Shown: positions 8,288 through 17,160, counted from the first letter of the stretch. The stretch: 64,000 nucleotides of DNA from Paenibacillus sp. JZ16 (GCF_015326965.1 NZ_CP017659.1:4902001-4966000), one strand, 5' to 3'. Notes: generated by a model not told the origin, from the letters alone. Program-made: numbers and translations.

Positions 8288-8318
8288 AAAAGCGAGACCT
8301 TGGGCTCTCGCTTTTTTC
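8288..8318 (-). terminator. Bidirectional terminator after the oligopeptide ABC operon
   Basis: A 7-bp stem (AGCGAGA with TCTCGCT) is flanked by A runs on the left and T runs on the right, so it works in both directions. It lies 40 bases after the stop of the last ABC gene on the minus strand. Confidence 0.75.
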
Positions 8319-8358
8319 TCTTTTATAGAGAGGTGCCGTTATCCGTTCGGCGTATAAG

Positions 8359-9363
8359 CTACACCTTCTCCAGCGCACCGGCTGCGATCTCTTGGATATA
8401 GTGGCAGGCCGCCTGATGGCCTCCGCGCTCATCGACTTCTCGAAGCAACGGAGCTTCGGATCGGCAGCGATCCGTGGCATACATGCAGCGGGTATGAAAC
8501 CGGCAGCCGGAAGGCGGGTTGATCGGGGACGGGACATCCCCCTTGAGAATGATGCGTTCCTTCTTGCGCTCGGGATCCAGTGTCGGGATGGCCGACAGCA
8601 GAGCGCGGGTGTAAGGATGCTGCGGGCGCCGGAAGAGGGAGTGTTTATCTGCGATTTCCACGATTTTCCCCAGATACATCACAATAATCCGGTCCGAAAT
8701 ATGCCGGACAACTCCGAGATCATGAGAGATAAACAGATAGGTCAGCTTGAATTCGGTTTGCAGCGACTTCATCAGATTGAGCACCTGTGCCTGGATGGAC
8801 ACGTCAAGCGCAGAGACCGCTTCATCGCTGATGATCAGCTTGGGATTCACGGACAAGGCGCGGGCGATCCCTATTCGCTGCCGTTGTCCGCCGCTGAATT
8901 CATGCGGGTACCGATTGGCTTGATAGGCGGCCAGGCCGACCGTTTCCAGAAGCTCGATGGCCCGTCCCCGCCGGTCCTTCTTTGGAACAACATTCTGAAT
9001 GTCCATCGCTTCTTCCAGGACTTGCAGCGCTGTTTTCCTGGGATTCAGCGAAGCGTAGGGGTCCTGAAAAATCATTTGCAGGTCTTTACGCCTTCGGTTC
9101 ATCTGGGCTTTATTCAGGGAGAGCAGATCGGTTCCTTCGAACAGCACCTCGCCGGAGGTCGGTTCGTCCAGCCTCAGGATGGCCCGGCCCGTGGTTGATT
9201 TGCCGCAGCCGGATTCGCCCACGATACTGACAGTTTCCCCCTCACGTACGGAGAACGAAATATCATCCACGGCTTTTACGAAGTTGACGGTACGGCCCAG
9301 GACGCCGCCCTTGATCGGAAAATACTGCTTGAGATTTTTTACCGTTAACAGCTCTTTGCTCAT
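8359..9363 (-). CDS. Oligopeptide/dipeptide ABC transporter ATP-binding protein (OppF/DppF type)
   Basis: This 334-residue ATPase has Walker A GESGCGKST at about 52-60, the signature LSGGQ-type motif FSGGQRQRIG, and Walker B LIISDEAVSALD, where the usual DEP is DEA. A C-terminal oligopeptide-transporter domain carries a cysteine pattern C-x6-C-x5-C (CRFHTRCMYATDRC). I chose ATG 9363 because it overlaps the upstream stop as ATGA and has a GAGGTG site; a longer frame to 9417 would overlap its partner deeply. It pairs with the neighbouring OppD-type ATPase to power peptide import. Confidence 0.92.
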   Translation of the reverse strand: MSKELLTVKNLKQYFPIKGGVLGRTVNFVKAVDDISFSVREGETVSIVGESGCGKSTTGRAILRLDEPTSGEVLFEGTDLLSLNKAQMNRRRKDLQMIFQDPYASLNPRKTALQVLEEAMDIQNVVPKKDRRGRAIELLETVGLAAYQANRYPHEFSGGQRQRIGIARALSVNPKLIISDEAVSALDVSIQAQVLNLMKSLQTEFKLTYLFISHDLGVVRHISDRIIVMYLGKIVEIADKHSLFRRPQHPYTRALLSAIPTLDPERKKERIILKGDVPSPINPPSGCRFHTRCMYATDRCRSEAPLLREVDERGGHQAACHYIQEIAAGALEKV

Positions 9364-10373
9364 GGCAGAACGTTCACCTCGCTTTCCGGCTCCCATTGAT
9401 CGGTATATTTCCAACACCTGACTTGCTGGTTATCCTCCAGCGCCTGAAGCTCCGGCAGTTTGTCATAGCACAGCTTGATTGCATGGGGACAGCGGGGGGC
9501 GAAGCGGCAGCCTTCCTGTGGGTCATAGGGACTTGGAACCGAGCCTTTAATCGGCTCCAGCGTTTCCTTATCGATATCATGCCGTGGCAGTGAGTTCATC
9601 AGGCCAATGGTGTAGGGGTGCTTCGGATGTTTGAATAGGGTCCGTACATCGGTATATTCCACGACTTTTCCGCAGTACATGACGGCTACTTCATCGCAGG
9701 TTTCCGCGACGATGCCCAGATCATGCGTGATAAAAATAATCGACATCTGCAGCTTCCGCTGCAGTTCTTTCATCAGCTCCAGAATTTGAGCCTGAATGGT
9801 CACGTCCAGCGCCGTGGTCGGCTCGTCTGCAATAAGCAGATCTGGATTGCATGCCAGCGCCATGGCAATCATGACACGTTGGCGCATACCGCCGGATAAC
9901 TGGAAGGGGTATTGCCGGACTCTTTTTTCCGGAGAGGGAATGCCGACCAGTTTCAACATCTCAACGGCTTTGTCCATCGCTTGTTTTTTGCTCAGATTCT
10001 CATGGATTTGGTAGGCCTCCGCGATCTGATCGCCGACGGTGAAGACCGGGTTGAGCGATGTCATCGGCTCCTGGAAGATCATCGAGATCTGATTGCCCCT
10101 TATTTTGCGCATCTGCCGGTCCGATTGTTCGAGCAGATTCACACCGTTATATAGAATTTGGCCTCCTACGATTCGTCCCGGATGAAAGATTAGCCGCAGG
10201 ATGGACAGGGACAATATGCTTTTGCCTGAACCGGATTCGCCCACGATCCCGAGCGTCCTCCCCTTGCGTACGGTTAGGCTGATATCATCCACAGCTTTTA
10301 CTTCGCCCAGCTCGGTGAAAAAAGAGGTTCGCAGGTTCTTGATCGTAAGCAAGCTTGATGCGTGCTGTTCCAT
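9360..10373 (-). CDS. Oligopeptide/dipeptide ABC transporter ATP-binding protein (OppD/DppD type)
   Basis: The 337-residue ATPase shows Walker A GESGSGKS, signature LSGGMRQRV, Walker [13 protein letters not shown] and the H-loop THDLGIV. It ends with the oligopeptide-transporter C-terminal domain containing [14 protein letters not shown]. Its stop overlaps the start of the second ATPase by ATGA. The promoter-proximal side is unusual: 630 bases of repeat-rich non-coding DNA separate it from the permease genes, so it may have its own promoter or rely on read-through. Confidence 0.92.
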   Translation of the reverse strand: MEQHASSLLTIKNLRTSFFTELGEVKAVDDISLTVRKGRTLGIVGESGSGKSILSLSILRLIFHPGRIVGGQILYNGVNLLEQSDRQMRKIRGNQISMIFQEPMTSLNPVFTVGDQIAEAYQIHENLSKKQAMDKAVEMLKLVGIPSPEKRVRQYPFQLSGGMRQRVMIAMALACNPDLLIADEPTTALDVTIQAQILELMKELQRKLQMSIIFITHDLGIVAETCDEVAVMYCGKVVEYTDVRTLFKHPKHPYTIGLMNSLPRHDIDKETLEPIKGSVPSPYDPQEGCRFAPRCPHAIKLCYDKLPELQALEDNQQVRCWKYTDQWEPESEVNVLP

Positions 10374-10404
10374 CTTGTCTAAGCTCCCTTCGCTTTCAAT
10401 TGGC

Positions 10405-10990
10405 TTTGGAAATCGTGTGTCCGTGTGGACTCACAAATGGATCGGTTTTCGGAAAATAGCGGATCGTGTGTCCGTGGACTCGCAAATGGATCGGTTTTCG
10501 GTAAATAGCCGATCATGCATCCGTATGATACTCACCAACAGCTCGATTGGTCTGGTTTAGCGATATTTGATGCTATTAGAGGACTGTAGTTCCGCTATTT
10601 CTTAATTCTTCGCCTTTTAGCAGCAGGTTGAGGACACCAGATCCGTTATTGTGAGAAATTCCAGGAGTAATCCGTGATTTTGGATGCATTAACGAATCGT
10701 GTGTCCGCGTGGATTCGAAAATGGCCCAATTATGGGCAAATAGCGGATCGTGTGTCCGAATGGACTCCCAGGTCGTGTGTCCTGATAGGCCCCAAATGTT
10801 CGATTAGCGGATCGTGTGTCCGAATGGACTCGCAAATGGATGGTTTTCGGTAAATAGCGGATCGTGTGTCCGTATGGGCCCCCAAACGGCTTGACTACAG
10901 TAATCAGTGGGTTATAAGTCCGCAAAATAGCTCGGTTTTCGCCAGATAGTGAATCCCGCCGTGTCCATCTACACTCAAACCGCGATAGAC
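10405..10990. repeat. Degenerate ~50-bp repeats inside the ABC operon
   Basis: The 630-base gap between the permease and ATPase genes holds no gene. It contains about seven or eight imperfect copies of a unit with the core AAATAGCGGATCGTGTGTCCG-like pattern followed by GGACTCGCAAATGGATCGG. Good copies start near 10411, 10454, 10692, 10738, 10802 and 10852. The same core, in both orientations, builds the 316-bp repeats at 46.6-47.8 kb. Confidence 0.8.
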
Positions 10991-11003
10991 GGAAAATCGC
11001 CAA

Positions 11004-11927
11004 TCAATCGAAATCTATGCGTTTGTTGAAGTAGCGGTAGGAGATGTCCACGAGCAGGTTTACGAGCACGAACATGATCGAGAGCACCAGCACGGTTGCC
11101 TGTACGACCGGAAAATCCCTTGCCCGGATCGAGTCGATGACGTAGCGCCCCATGCCGTTCACGGCGAATACGGACTCGGTCAGCACCGCCCCGCCCAGCA
11201 GGCCGCCAAATTCCAGGCCGATGACGGTAATGACGGGAATCATGGCGTTTTTCAAGGCATGCCGGTAGATGATGACGCGCTCCCGGACGCCCTTGGCTTG
11301 GGCGGTTCGGATATAATCCTGGCCGATGACCTCCAGCATGCTGGACCGGGTCATTCGGGCAATAATGGCGGCGCCGCCGGTCCCGAGCGTGATCACGGGA
11401 AGGACGGTTTGCGACCACGTGCCCCAGCCGGAGGGACGGAACCAGCCCAAATCGACGGCAAAATATTGGATTAACATCAGCCCCAGCCAGAAATTTGGCA
11501 TCGACAGTCCGAACAGGGCGATGAACATGACGCCAATATCGGCAGGCGAGCTTTTTTTGACGGCGGAGATGATGCCGGCCAGAATGCCGAGGAATGCGGC
11601 CAGGATCGTAGAGTACACGGCAAGCTCGACGGTGATCCAGAACCGGCTTTTGAATATTTCATCGGCGATGGGGCGGCTGCTGCGGATCGAATCTCCCAAA
11701 TCCCCCTGCAGCAAGCCGCTGACATAGTTCCAATACTGAAGCGGCAGCGGATCGTTCAATCCCAGGTTCTCGCGGATCTTCTCGACCTGCTCCTTGGGTG
11801 CCCCTTCCCCGATAATGACCTGCGCCGCGTCTCCCGGAATGAGATGCATCAGCAGGAAGACAACGATGGTTACGCCAATGACAACGGGTATCGTCTGAAT
11901 CAGCCTTCGAATGGAATAGATGAGCAT
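11004..11927 (-). CDS. Peptide ABC transporter permease (DppB/GsiC type)
   Basis: The 307-residue inner-membrane permease has about six membrane segments and the N-terminal signature RRLIQTIPVVIGVTIVVF followed by a large extracytoplasmic loop with HLIPGD. The EAA-type coupling loop is near 205-225 (YIRTAQAKGVRERVI), where it docks onto the ATPases. It follows the DppC-type gene by 19 bases. The gene order permease C then B is the reverse of the common B-C order. The protein forms the channel for di- or oligopeptide import with its partner. Confidence 0.92.
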   Translation of the reverse strand: MLIYSIRRLIQTIPVVIGVTIVVFLLMHLIPGDAAQVIIGEGAPKEQVEKIRENLGLNDPLPLQYWNYVSGLLQGDLGDSIRSSRPIADEIFKSRFWITVELAVYSTILAAFLGILAGIISAVKKSSPADIGVMFIALFGLSMPNFWLGLMLIQYFAVDLGWFRPSGWGTWSQTVLPVITLGTGGAAIIARMTRSSMLEVIGQDYIRTAQAKGVRERVIIYRHALKNAMIPVITVIGLEFGGLLGGAVLTESVFAVNGMGRYVIDSIRARDFPVVQATVLVLSIMFVLVNLLVDISYRYFNKRIDFD

Positions 11928-11946
11928 GGCCCGGCAGCTCCTTTCA

Positions 11947-12843
11947 TTATTTTTTCATTTTCGGGTCAAGAACATCTCGCAAGCCGTCGCCCAGCAGATT
12001 AAACGCGATGACAACGAACACGATCGATAAACCGGGGAACAGGGCAACATGGGGGTGATCCATAATATAGTTGCGCCCATCATTCAGCATCGCTCCCCAC
12101 TCCGGCGTCGGCGGCTGTGCGCCAAGACCGAGGAAGGACAGGCCGCTGGCGGTCAGGATAGCGACGGCAATCCGCAGCGTAGCCTGCACGATGATAGGGG
12201 ATGTGATATTCGGCAATATATGCCCGAAGATGATTCGTCCATCGCTCGCGCCCAGCGAACGCATGGCATCAATATATTCGAGCTTGCGGACGGCCAGCGT
12301 CGAGCCGCGCACGACTCTGGCAAAGGTGGGGATCGAGAAGATGCTGACGGCGATGATCACGTTGAACAGATTTTTTCCAAGGACGCTGACAACCGCCAAA
12401 GCCAGCAGAATGCCGGGGAACGCCAGCATAACATCGGTAATTCTCATAATGAGTGCATCCCATTTACCTCCGTAATAGCCGGAGATGATTCCGAGCAAGA
12501 CACCAAAGGCTGCTCCGATGATGACCGAGATAAAACCGACCGAGAGCGTGAGACGCATGCCATGGATAATCCTTGTAAAAATATCTCTTCCGTTGTGGTC
12601 CGTACCAAACCAGTGGGCAGAGGACGGCTTTAGCAGTTTCGTAGAATAATCCACTTTGGTCGGATCATACTGGGTGAGCAGGGGGCCGAAAATCGCGATA
12701 AGAATCATCAGCAGGAGAAAATAGCCCCCGAATAAGGCTGCTTTGTTCTTCTTCAGACGGTGGTAGAAAGATTTCCATTGTGCAAGGCGGGTTCCACTAG
12801 GGAGCGATTCTTGTGCTCTGGCATCAGCGGTCATGTTAGGCAC
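11947..12843 (-). CDS. Peptide ABC transporter permease (DppC/GsiD type)
   Basis: This 298-residue permease has an OppC-like N-terminus: a cytoplasmic tail, a first membrane helix at about 37-57 and the motif HWFGTDHNGRDIFTRII. The EAA coupling loop (YIDAMRSLGASDGRIIFGHILPN) and the terminal LNLLGDGLRDVLDPK are typical of the family. It is the first gene of the minus-strand importer operon and is transcribed divergently from the solute-binding protein gene, with a 160-base AT-rich promoter region between them. Confidence 0.93.
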   Translation of the reverse strand: MPNMTADARAQESLPSGTRLAQWKSFYHRLKKNKAALFGGYFLLLMILIAIFGPLLTQYDPTKVDYSTKLLKPSSAHWFGTDHNGRDIFTRIIHGMRLTLSVGFISVIIGAAFGVLLGIISGYYGGKWDALIMRITDVMLAFPGILLALAVVSVLGKNLFNVIIAVSIFSIPTFARVVRGSTLAVRKLEYIDAMRSLGASDGRIIFGHILPNITSPIIVQATLRIAVAILTASGLSFLGLGAQPPTPEWGAMLNDGRNYIMDHPHVALFPGLSIVFVVIAFNLLGDGLRDVLDPKMKK

Positions 12844-13003
12844 GTGAAATCATCCTTTCTCCAAGTATGGATGTCAGAATTGGTGTCGTAGAAACGTGAG
12901 GTAAATCTGGCTTCTACTGGTATAAATATCAAATAGTAAAATATATGTTAATTGTGTATGAAATATTTTCCTATTTTGATTGAGAAGGGGGAGTTTGTTT
13001 CAC
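12844..13003. promoter_or_regulatory. Divergent promoter region of the peptide importer
   Basis: This AT-rich 160-base gap separates the permease operon from the binding-protein gene and must hold both promoters. I see a strong ribosome site (GAAGGGGGAG, 12985-12992) for the plus-strand gene but no convincing operator. Confidence 0.45.
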
Positions 13004-14653
13004 ATGACAGGTAATAGAAGATTCAAATGGCTTGTCTGCATCCTGTTCATACTTACCGTAATGATGTCGGCGTGCGGCAGTCCAAGCAAGAGCAGTAACC
13101 CCGAAACGCCGCCAAGCGGCACCAATACGCCAGCTCCTGAGCCGGGGGCCAAAGATCCTCCCGAAGGAACGGCCAATACCGGTGCGAATGAGCTTGTGAT
13201 TGCCTGGCTTTCTGATCCGCCATCCATGGACCCTCATATGTCGACGGACCAGCAAACGAGCGTAATGACAACGCATATCTATAACACGCTGGTGATTCAT
13301 GATAAGGATCTGAATATTCAACCGGGGCTTGCCGAGAGCTGGAAAGCAATCGATGAATTGACCTGGGAGTTCAAGCTGAGAGAAGGCGTGAAGTTTACCG
13401 ACGGCTCTCCATTCAATGCAGAGGTAGTCAAAGCCAACATTGATCGTATGCAGGATCCGGAGGTTGCTTCTCCCCGCGCATCGCTTGTCGGCATGATTAA
13501 AGAGGTTAAAGTTGTTGACGAATACACGGTGCAGCTCGTGACCGAGTATGCCTTCTCGCCGCTGCTTGCCCATCTGGCCCATTCTGCGGTGAGCATGATT
13601 AGTGCGGAAGCCATCAAGCTGGATTACGAGAAGCTGAAGGCAGGAGAGAAAGCAGGCGCGTATCTGGCACAGAACCCTGTAGGCACGGGCGTATTCAAAT
13701 TAGAGAGCTGGAACCCGGGACAGGAAGTGAAGCTGGTTGCGAATGCCGATTATTGGGGAGATAAAGCGAAGGTTGAACGGGTCACGTTCAAGGTCGTAAG
13801 CGAAGAGGGAACGCGGATCGCGGAGCTGGAAACCGGCTATGCGCATATTATCGATCCGGTGTCGCCGAGCAGCATCAGCCGCATTGAGAGCACGGACGGC
13901 ATGTCCCTGAACCGTCAGGCATCGCTGAGTCTGTCTTATATTGGGTTTAACAATAACAAAGAGCCGTTCAACGATGTGCGGGTGCGGCAAGCCCTATCGA
14001 TGGCCATCAATAAGGATGAGATCATCTCGGGCATCTACGAAGGCACGGGCATCCCTGCCGTCGGTCCGCTGGCACCGGACGTGAACGGGTATGATGCTAC
14101 CGTCAAGCCGATTGAACATAACATCGACAAAGCGAAAGAGCTAATGAAAGAGGCCGGCTACGAGGGTGGCTTCTCGACGACCATCTGGACCAATGACAAT
14201 CCGGAACGGATTAAGATCGCCGAGTACGTACAATCCAAGCTGAAGGAATTGAACGTCGAAGTCAAAATCGAAGTGGTGGAGTGGGGAGCATATCTGGCCC
14301 AAACCGCGGAAGGCAAGCATGATATGTTTGTTCTCGGATGGTCCACGGTAACGGCTGATGCCGACTATGGCATGTATGAATTGTTCCATTCCAAAAATGT
14401 AGGGGAGCCGGGCAACCGTACCTTTACGAAGGATCCGGAACTGGATAAACTGCTGGATGACGGGCGCAAAGAGAATGATCCGGAGAAGCGCAAGCTCATC
14501 TATAAACAGGCGCAGGAGAAGCTGGTTGAGTTAGCGCCGATGCTGTATATCCATCATCAGGAGTATTTAAACGGAGTCAGCAGCAAGGTGGAGGGCTTCT
14601 GGCGGCATCCGAACGGCATCATGCAGCTGCATCAGGTGTCCATTCAGCCATAA
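13004..14653 (+). CDS. Peptide/glutathione-type ABC solute-binding lipoprotein (GsiB/DppA type)
   Basis: This 549-residue precursor has a lipoprotein signal ending MMSA-C and a Ser/Pro/Thr linker, then a family-5 solute-binding domain. The domain has the typical opening PPSMDPHMSTD, the block WEFKLREGVKFTDGSPFNAEVVKANIDR at about 125-150, and NPVGTGVFKLESW. The wording is closest to glutathione-binding GsiB among family members I know, but substrate cannot be settled by eye. The start at ATG 13004 is placed 10 bases after GGGGGAG; the frame extends back to a TTG inside that ribosome site. It captures peptide outside the cell for the divergent permease/ATPase operon. Confidence 0.92.
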   Translation: MTGNRRFKWLVCILFILTVMMSACGSPSKSSNPETPPSGTNTPAPEPGAKDPPEGTANTGANELVIAWLSDPPSMDPHMSTDQQTSVMTTHIYNTLVIHDKDLNIQPGLAESWKAIDELTWEFKLREGVKFTDGSPFNAEVVKANIDRMQDPEVASPRASLVGMIKEVKVVDEYTVQLVTEYAFSPLLAHLAHSAVSMISAEAIKLDYEKLKAGEKAGAYLAQNPVGTGVFKLESWNPGQEVKLVANADYWGDKAKVERVTFKVVSEEGTRIAELETGYAHIIDPVSPSSISRIESTDGMSLNRQASLSLSYIGFNNNKEPFNDVRVRQALSMAINKDEIISGIYEGTGIPAVGPLAPDVNGYDATVKPIEHNIDKAKELMKEAGYEGGFSTTIWTNDNPERIKIAEYVQSKLKELNVEVKIEVVEWGAYLAQTAEGKHDMFVLGWSTVTADADYGMYELFHSKNVGEPGNRTFTKDPELDKLLDDGRKENDPEKRKLIYKQAQEKLVELAPMLYIHHQEYLNGVSSKVEGFWRHPNGIMQLHQVSIQP

Positions 14654-14710
14654 GGATGTCTGAAAGCTTTATAGCTTTGAATGATCGTAATTTATAGAGT
14701 AGTTTATAGC

Positions 14711-14740
14711 AAAGAGGCCGCTATAGTGGGCCTCTTTTTT
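14711..14740 (+). terminator. Intrinsic terminator of the solute-binding gene
   Basis: A 9-bp perfect stem (AAAGAGGCC with GGCCTCTTT) is followed by a T run. Between it and the next gene (14741-14896) I see nothing else. Confidence 0.85.
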
Positions 14741-14896
14741 AATGTTTTTAGAGCCCCTGGACAGGTGAGCAGGGCCTAGCCACTGGATCATTAGCGTGCT
14801 CATCTGGGTATCTGGATAAACCCTGCAGCATGCAGAGTGAACGGTTGCCATGTTTTTTGATGTCAAAAAATGATGTGAAAAAATTCTATACATTCA

Positions 14897-14926
14897 TTGA
14901 CATGTATATACGCTTAAGTGTATATT
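14897..14926 (+). promoter_or_regulatory. Sigma-A promoter with overlapping palindrome for the ArsR gene
   Basis: A consensus -35 TTGACA (14897-14902) and -10 TATATT (14921-14926) are 18 bases apart. The near-palindrome TATACGCTTAAGTGTATA (14907-14924) covers the spacer and -10, fitting an ArsR-type autoregulatory operator. The -10 ends six bases before the ATG, so transcription should begin at or next to the start codon. Confidence 0.65.
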
Positions 14927-14932
14927 TAAATC

Positions 14933-15265
14933 ATGAATACATCAGCTATGCAATTAACCCTGTTTACGATCTCAGAGCCGAACCGCTTCAACATCGTTGA
15001 GCTCTTAAAGCAAGGCTCGAGATCGGTCAGCGACATCGTAGAGATTCTGGGCATCGGCCAGCCCCAAGTATCCCGCCATCTGCGGATACTGAGCGAGGCC
15101 GGGCTGGTAAAAGTCCGTAAGAAGGCACAGCAGCGCATCTATAGTCTTGAAGCCCAGCCGTTTCAGGAGCTGGACGTCTGGTTCGATTCGTTCAGTCGAC
15201 TATGGGAAGAAAGACTCGACAAGTTCGAGGACTATATGAGCGACTTCAACGGAAAGGAGAGTTAA
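14933..15265 (+). CDS. ArsR-family winged-helix regulator (SRPBCC-linked), probably leaderless
   Basis: The 110-residue protein is a small winged-helix repressor. The recognition region VSDIVEILGIGQPQVSRHLRILSEAGLVKVRK lies at about 33-65, as in the ArsR subgroup that controls an adjacent AHSA1/SRPBCC gene. No metal-binding cysteine motif (ELCVCD) is present, so it is not a classic arsenic sensor. There is no ribosome site, and a sigma-A promoter ends six bases before the ATG, so the mRNA is probably leaderless. It is the first gene of an operon with the SRPBCC protein and an alpha/beta hydrolase. Confidence 0.88.
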   Translation: MNTSAMQLTLFTISEPNRFNIVELLKQGSRSVSDIVEILGIGQPQVSRHLRILSEAGLVKVRKKAQQRIYSLEAQPFQELDVWFDSFSRLWEERLDKFEDYMSDFNGKES

Positions 15266-15296
15266 TCAATTTTTTAGTAGATCCACAGGAAATTAC

Positions 15297-15314
15297 GGCT
15301 CTGCGCGCAGAGCC
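15297..15314. repeat. Perfect 18-bp palindrome between the ArsR and SRPBCC genes
   Basis: GGCTCTGCGCGCAGAGCC is a perfect palindrome 16 bases before the SRPBCC ribosome site. There is no T run, so it is not a standard terminator. It may be an operator or an mRNA stem that separates expression of the two genes. Confidence 0.6.
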
Positions 15315-15339
15315 GATTTCACAGAGAGGAGGAATTCAT

Positions 15340-15849
15340 ATGGGTAGAAAGACCATTGTCACGAAAGACCGGGAGCAGCGGAAGCTGATCGTGGAGCGTG
15401 TCGTATCGATACCGCTGAAGATGTCCTGGCTGGGATGGACTAAGCCGGAACACATCGAACGCTGGTGGGGGCCAAAGAATTGGAGTGCCACGGTATACGA
15501 GATGGATGTCAGACCGGGCGGCGTATGGCGCTACAAACTGGCTCCCGATGCGGTGGGAGAAGGGGAAGAAGCCTTTTGCAAGGCGACCTACTCCGAAGTG
15601 GTGGAGTTATCGAGGCTCGTATTTACAGACACATTCACGGATCAGAACTGGAATTCCGTAGCAGGCAGCGATATGTTGACCTCGGTTGCGTTTGAAGAGG
15701 ACGGAGACGGAACGAGGCTAAGCATCATAACCCATTTTGCAAGTGCGAAGGAACTGGAAGCTGCGGAAGTCATGGGAATGGTGGAAGGATACACGGATAC
15801 GCTGGAACGGTTTGAGGACGAAATAAGTTTGTACATAAAAGGACAATAA
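15340..15849 (+). CDS. SRPBCC / AHSA1-domain protein
   Basis: The 169-residue protein starts at ATG 15340 behind AGAGAGGAGG. A longer frame that begins inside the ArsR gene is less likely. The pattern RVVSIPLKMSWLGWTKPEHIERWWGPKNWS followed by DVRPGGVWRY is characteristic of AHSA1-type START-like lipid or small-molecule binding folds. In many Firmicutes such genes form a two-gene unit with an ArsR regulator, as here. The ligand is unknown. Expression probably depends on the ArsR promoter and on the palindrome between the two genes. Confidence 0.85.
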   Translation: MGRKTIVTKDREQRKLIVERVVSIPLKMSWLGWTKPEHIERWWGPKNWSATVYEMDVRPGGVWRYKLAPDAVGEGEEAFCKATYSEVVELSRLVFTDTFTDQNWNSVAGSDMLTSVAFEEDGDGTRLSIITHFASAKELEAAEVMGMVEGYTDTLERFEDEISLYIKGQ

Positions 15850-15863
15850 AAGGGGAGATGATC

Positions 15864-16688
15864 ATGAACTACGTGATATCGAATGACGGTACCCGAATTT
15901 TTTATGAAAAGAAAGGGGCTGGTCCGGCTGTTATCCTTGTAGCTGCTGCAGCTTCGGATCACAACGATACAAAGCGCCTTGGTGAGCTTCTATCTGAACA
16001 TTTTACCGTCTACAATTATGATCGACGGGGACGAGGCAGCAGTACGGATACGGCTCCGTATGCCGTTGAACGTGAGATCGAAGATATCGATTCCCTTATT
16101 CGGGAGGCGGGCGGCAGCGCGTATGTATTCGGAAGTTCTTCGGGCGCTGTTCTGGCGCTGGATGCGGCGAGCAGACTCGGAGGCAGTAAAGTTAGAAAAC
16201 TGTTTTTATATGAGCCGCCGTTTATCATTGACGATAGCCGTGAACCTGTACCGGCGGAATACGTGCAGCATTTGAATGCGCTGATGGCCGAACATCGACG
16301 CAGCGATGCCGTAGAATATTTCATGACGGCAGCGCTGGGAATCCCCGCGGAATATATAGAATTCATGAAGGCAGATCCTTCTTGGCAGGTCATGGAGGGC
16401 ATGGCGCATACATTGGCCTATGACGGCATGATCATGGGGAGCACGCAATCCGGTCAACCGCTGCCAACGGCTCGCTGGGATGTCGACGTTCCGGTCATGG
16501 TGATGACGGGCGAGAACAGCGGACCTATGTTCCATGGGGCCGCGAGCGCATTGGTTGACTTGCTCCCTCAGTGCGAGCATCGGATGCTGTCTGGTCAGGA
16601 CCATTCTGCCGTCGTGATGGCGCCGGAAGTGCTGGCTCCCGAGGTGTCGGGTTTTCTGCAGCCTTCGGCAGATCAAATACCGAGATAA
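15864..16688 (+). CDS. Alpha/beta hydrolase
   Basis: The 274-residue enzyme has the fold's usual landmarks: strand-turn VILVAAAAS with an oxyanion region, DRRGRGSS near residue 52, a nucleophile elbow GSSSG at about 91-95, and a C-terminal catalytic histidine in GQDHSAV. The start at ATG 15864 is seven bases from GGGGAG; a nearer upstream ATG sits too close to the ribosome site. It follows the SRPBCC gene by 14 bases and ends before a strong terminator, so the three genes form one unit. The substrate cannot be inferred. Confidence 0.88.
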   Translation: MNYVISNDGTRIFYEKKGAGPAVILVAAAASDHNDTKRLGELLSEHFTVYNYDRRGRGSSTDTAPYAVEREIEDIDSLIREAGGSAYVFGSSSGAVLALDAASRLGGSKVRKLFLYEPPFIIDDSREPVPAEYVQHLNALMAEHRRSDAVEYFMTAALGIPAEYIEFMKADPSWQVMEGMAHTLAYDGMIMGSTQSGQPLPTARWDVDVPVMVMTGENSGPMFHGAASALVDLLPQCEHRMLSGQDHSAVVMAPEVLAPEVSGFLQPSADQIPR

Positions 16689-16707
16689 GTGTGATTGGCT
16701 CGTCAAG

Positions 16708-16736
16708 AAACCGTGACCCTTAGGGTCACGGTTTTT
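16708..16736 (+). terminator. Intrinsic terminator of the ArsR-SRPBCC-hydrolase operon
   Basis: A 12-bp perfect stem (AACCGTGACCCT with AGGGTCACGGTT) with a one-base centre is followed by TTTTT. Confidence 0.85.
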
Positions 16737-16755
16737 CCCGTTCCGGTCGAAGTAT

Positions 16756-16979
16756 TTATTCGGTCTTCTCAAATTGCTCAATAAAATGATTAAAGGCGCT
16801 GGTGCGAAACAGGCTGCGCCGGAATACAAAATGGACCTTGGAGCTGCGATACCGCTTGGGATTTGGAAGGCCTGCAATTTCCCGGCATCGACCCAGTCCT
16901 TAACGGAAGAACGCGTTAGCAGCGAGATACCCAGCCCGGCGGCAACACCGCCCATGATGGTGATTAGTGGCATCTACCT
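16756..16979 (-). pseudogene. LysR-family regulator remnant (C-terminal part, frameshifted)
   Basis: On the minus strand two frames together spell the end of a LysR effector-binding domain. MGGVAAGLGISLLTRSSVKDW with KLQAFQIP reads in one frame. After a shift near 16830, VHFVFRRSLFRTSAFNHFIEQF and a stop at 16756-16758 read in another. Stop codons occur just upstream and the DNA-binding domain is absent. The remaining 200 bases up to the LacI gene are AT-rich and hold no other coding. It appears to be the decayed end of a regulator. Read literally, a 255-residue open frame here runs into the hydrolase gene in antisense, which is not a real protein. Confidence 0.65.
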
Positions 16980-17118
16980 GATTTAGCAGGTCACGGCGAT
17001 GGATTCCCGTGGCCTGCTTTTTGCTGTGACGAACAAAGGGCTTCTGGCCTGAGCAGCGTATCATGAAAAACAATGATAAGGATGATAATGCAAGGAAAAT
17101 CTCATCCAAGCAAAATAA

Positions 17119-17160
17119 GTAAATTTTATTAAAAATAAATCCATGTTATATTAAATTTAC
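17119..17160 (+). promoter_or_regulatory. Inverted repeat in the promoter region of the LacI-type gene
   Basis: The arms GTAAATTT and AAATTTAC pair perfectly across 26 very AT-rich bases directly upstream of the regulator gene. This is the likely promoter region and could be an operator or simply AT-rich chance. Confidence 0.35.

Noticed and set aside
12049..12633. 194-residue plus-strand open frame inside the DppC-type gene
   Set aside because: It is antisense to a clear permease gene and has no domain or ribosome site.
16206..16973. 255-residue minus-strand open frame across the hydrolase gene end
   Set aside because: Only its first 70 residues look like LysR; the rest is antisense to the alpha/beta hydrolase.
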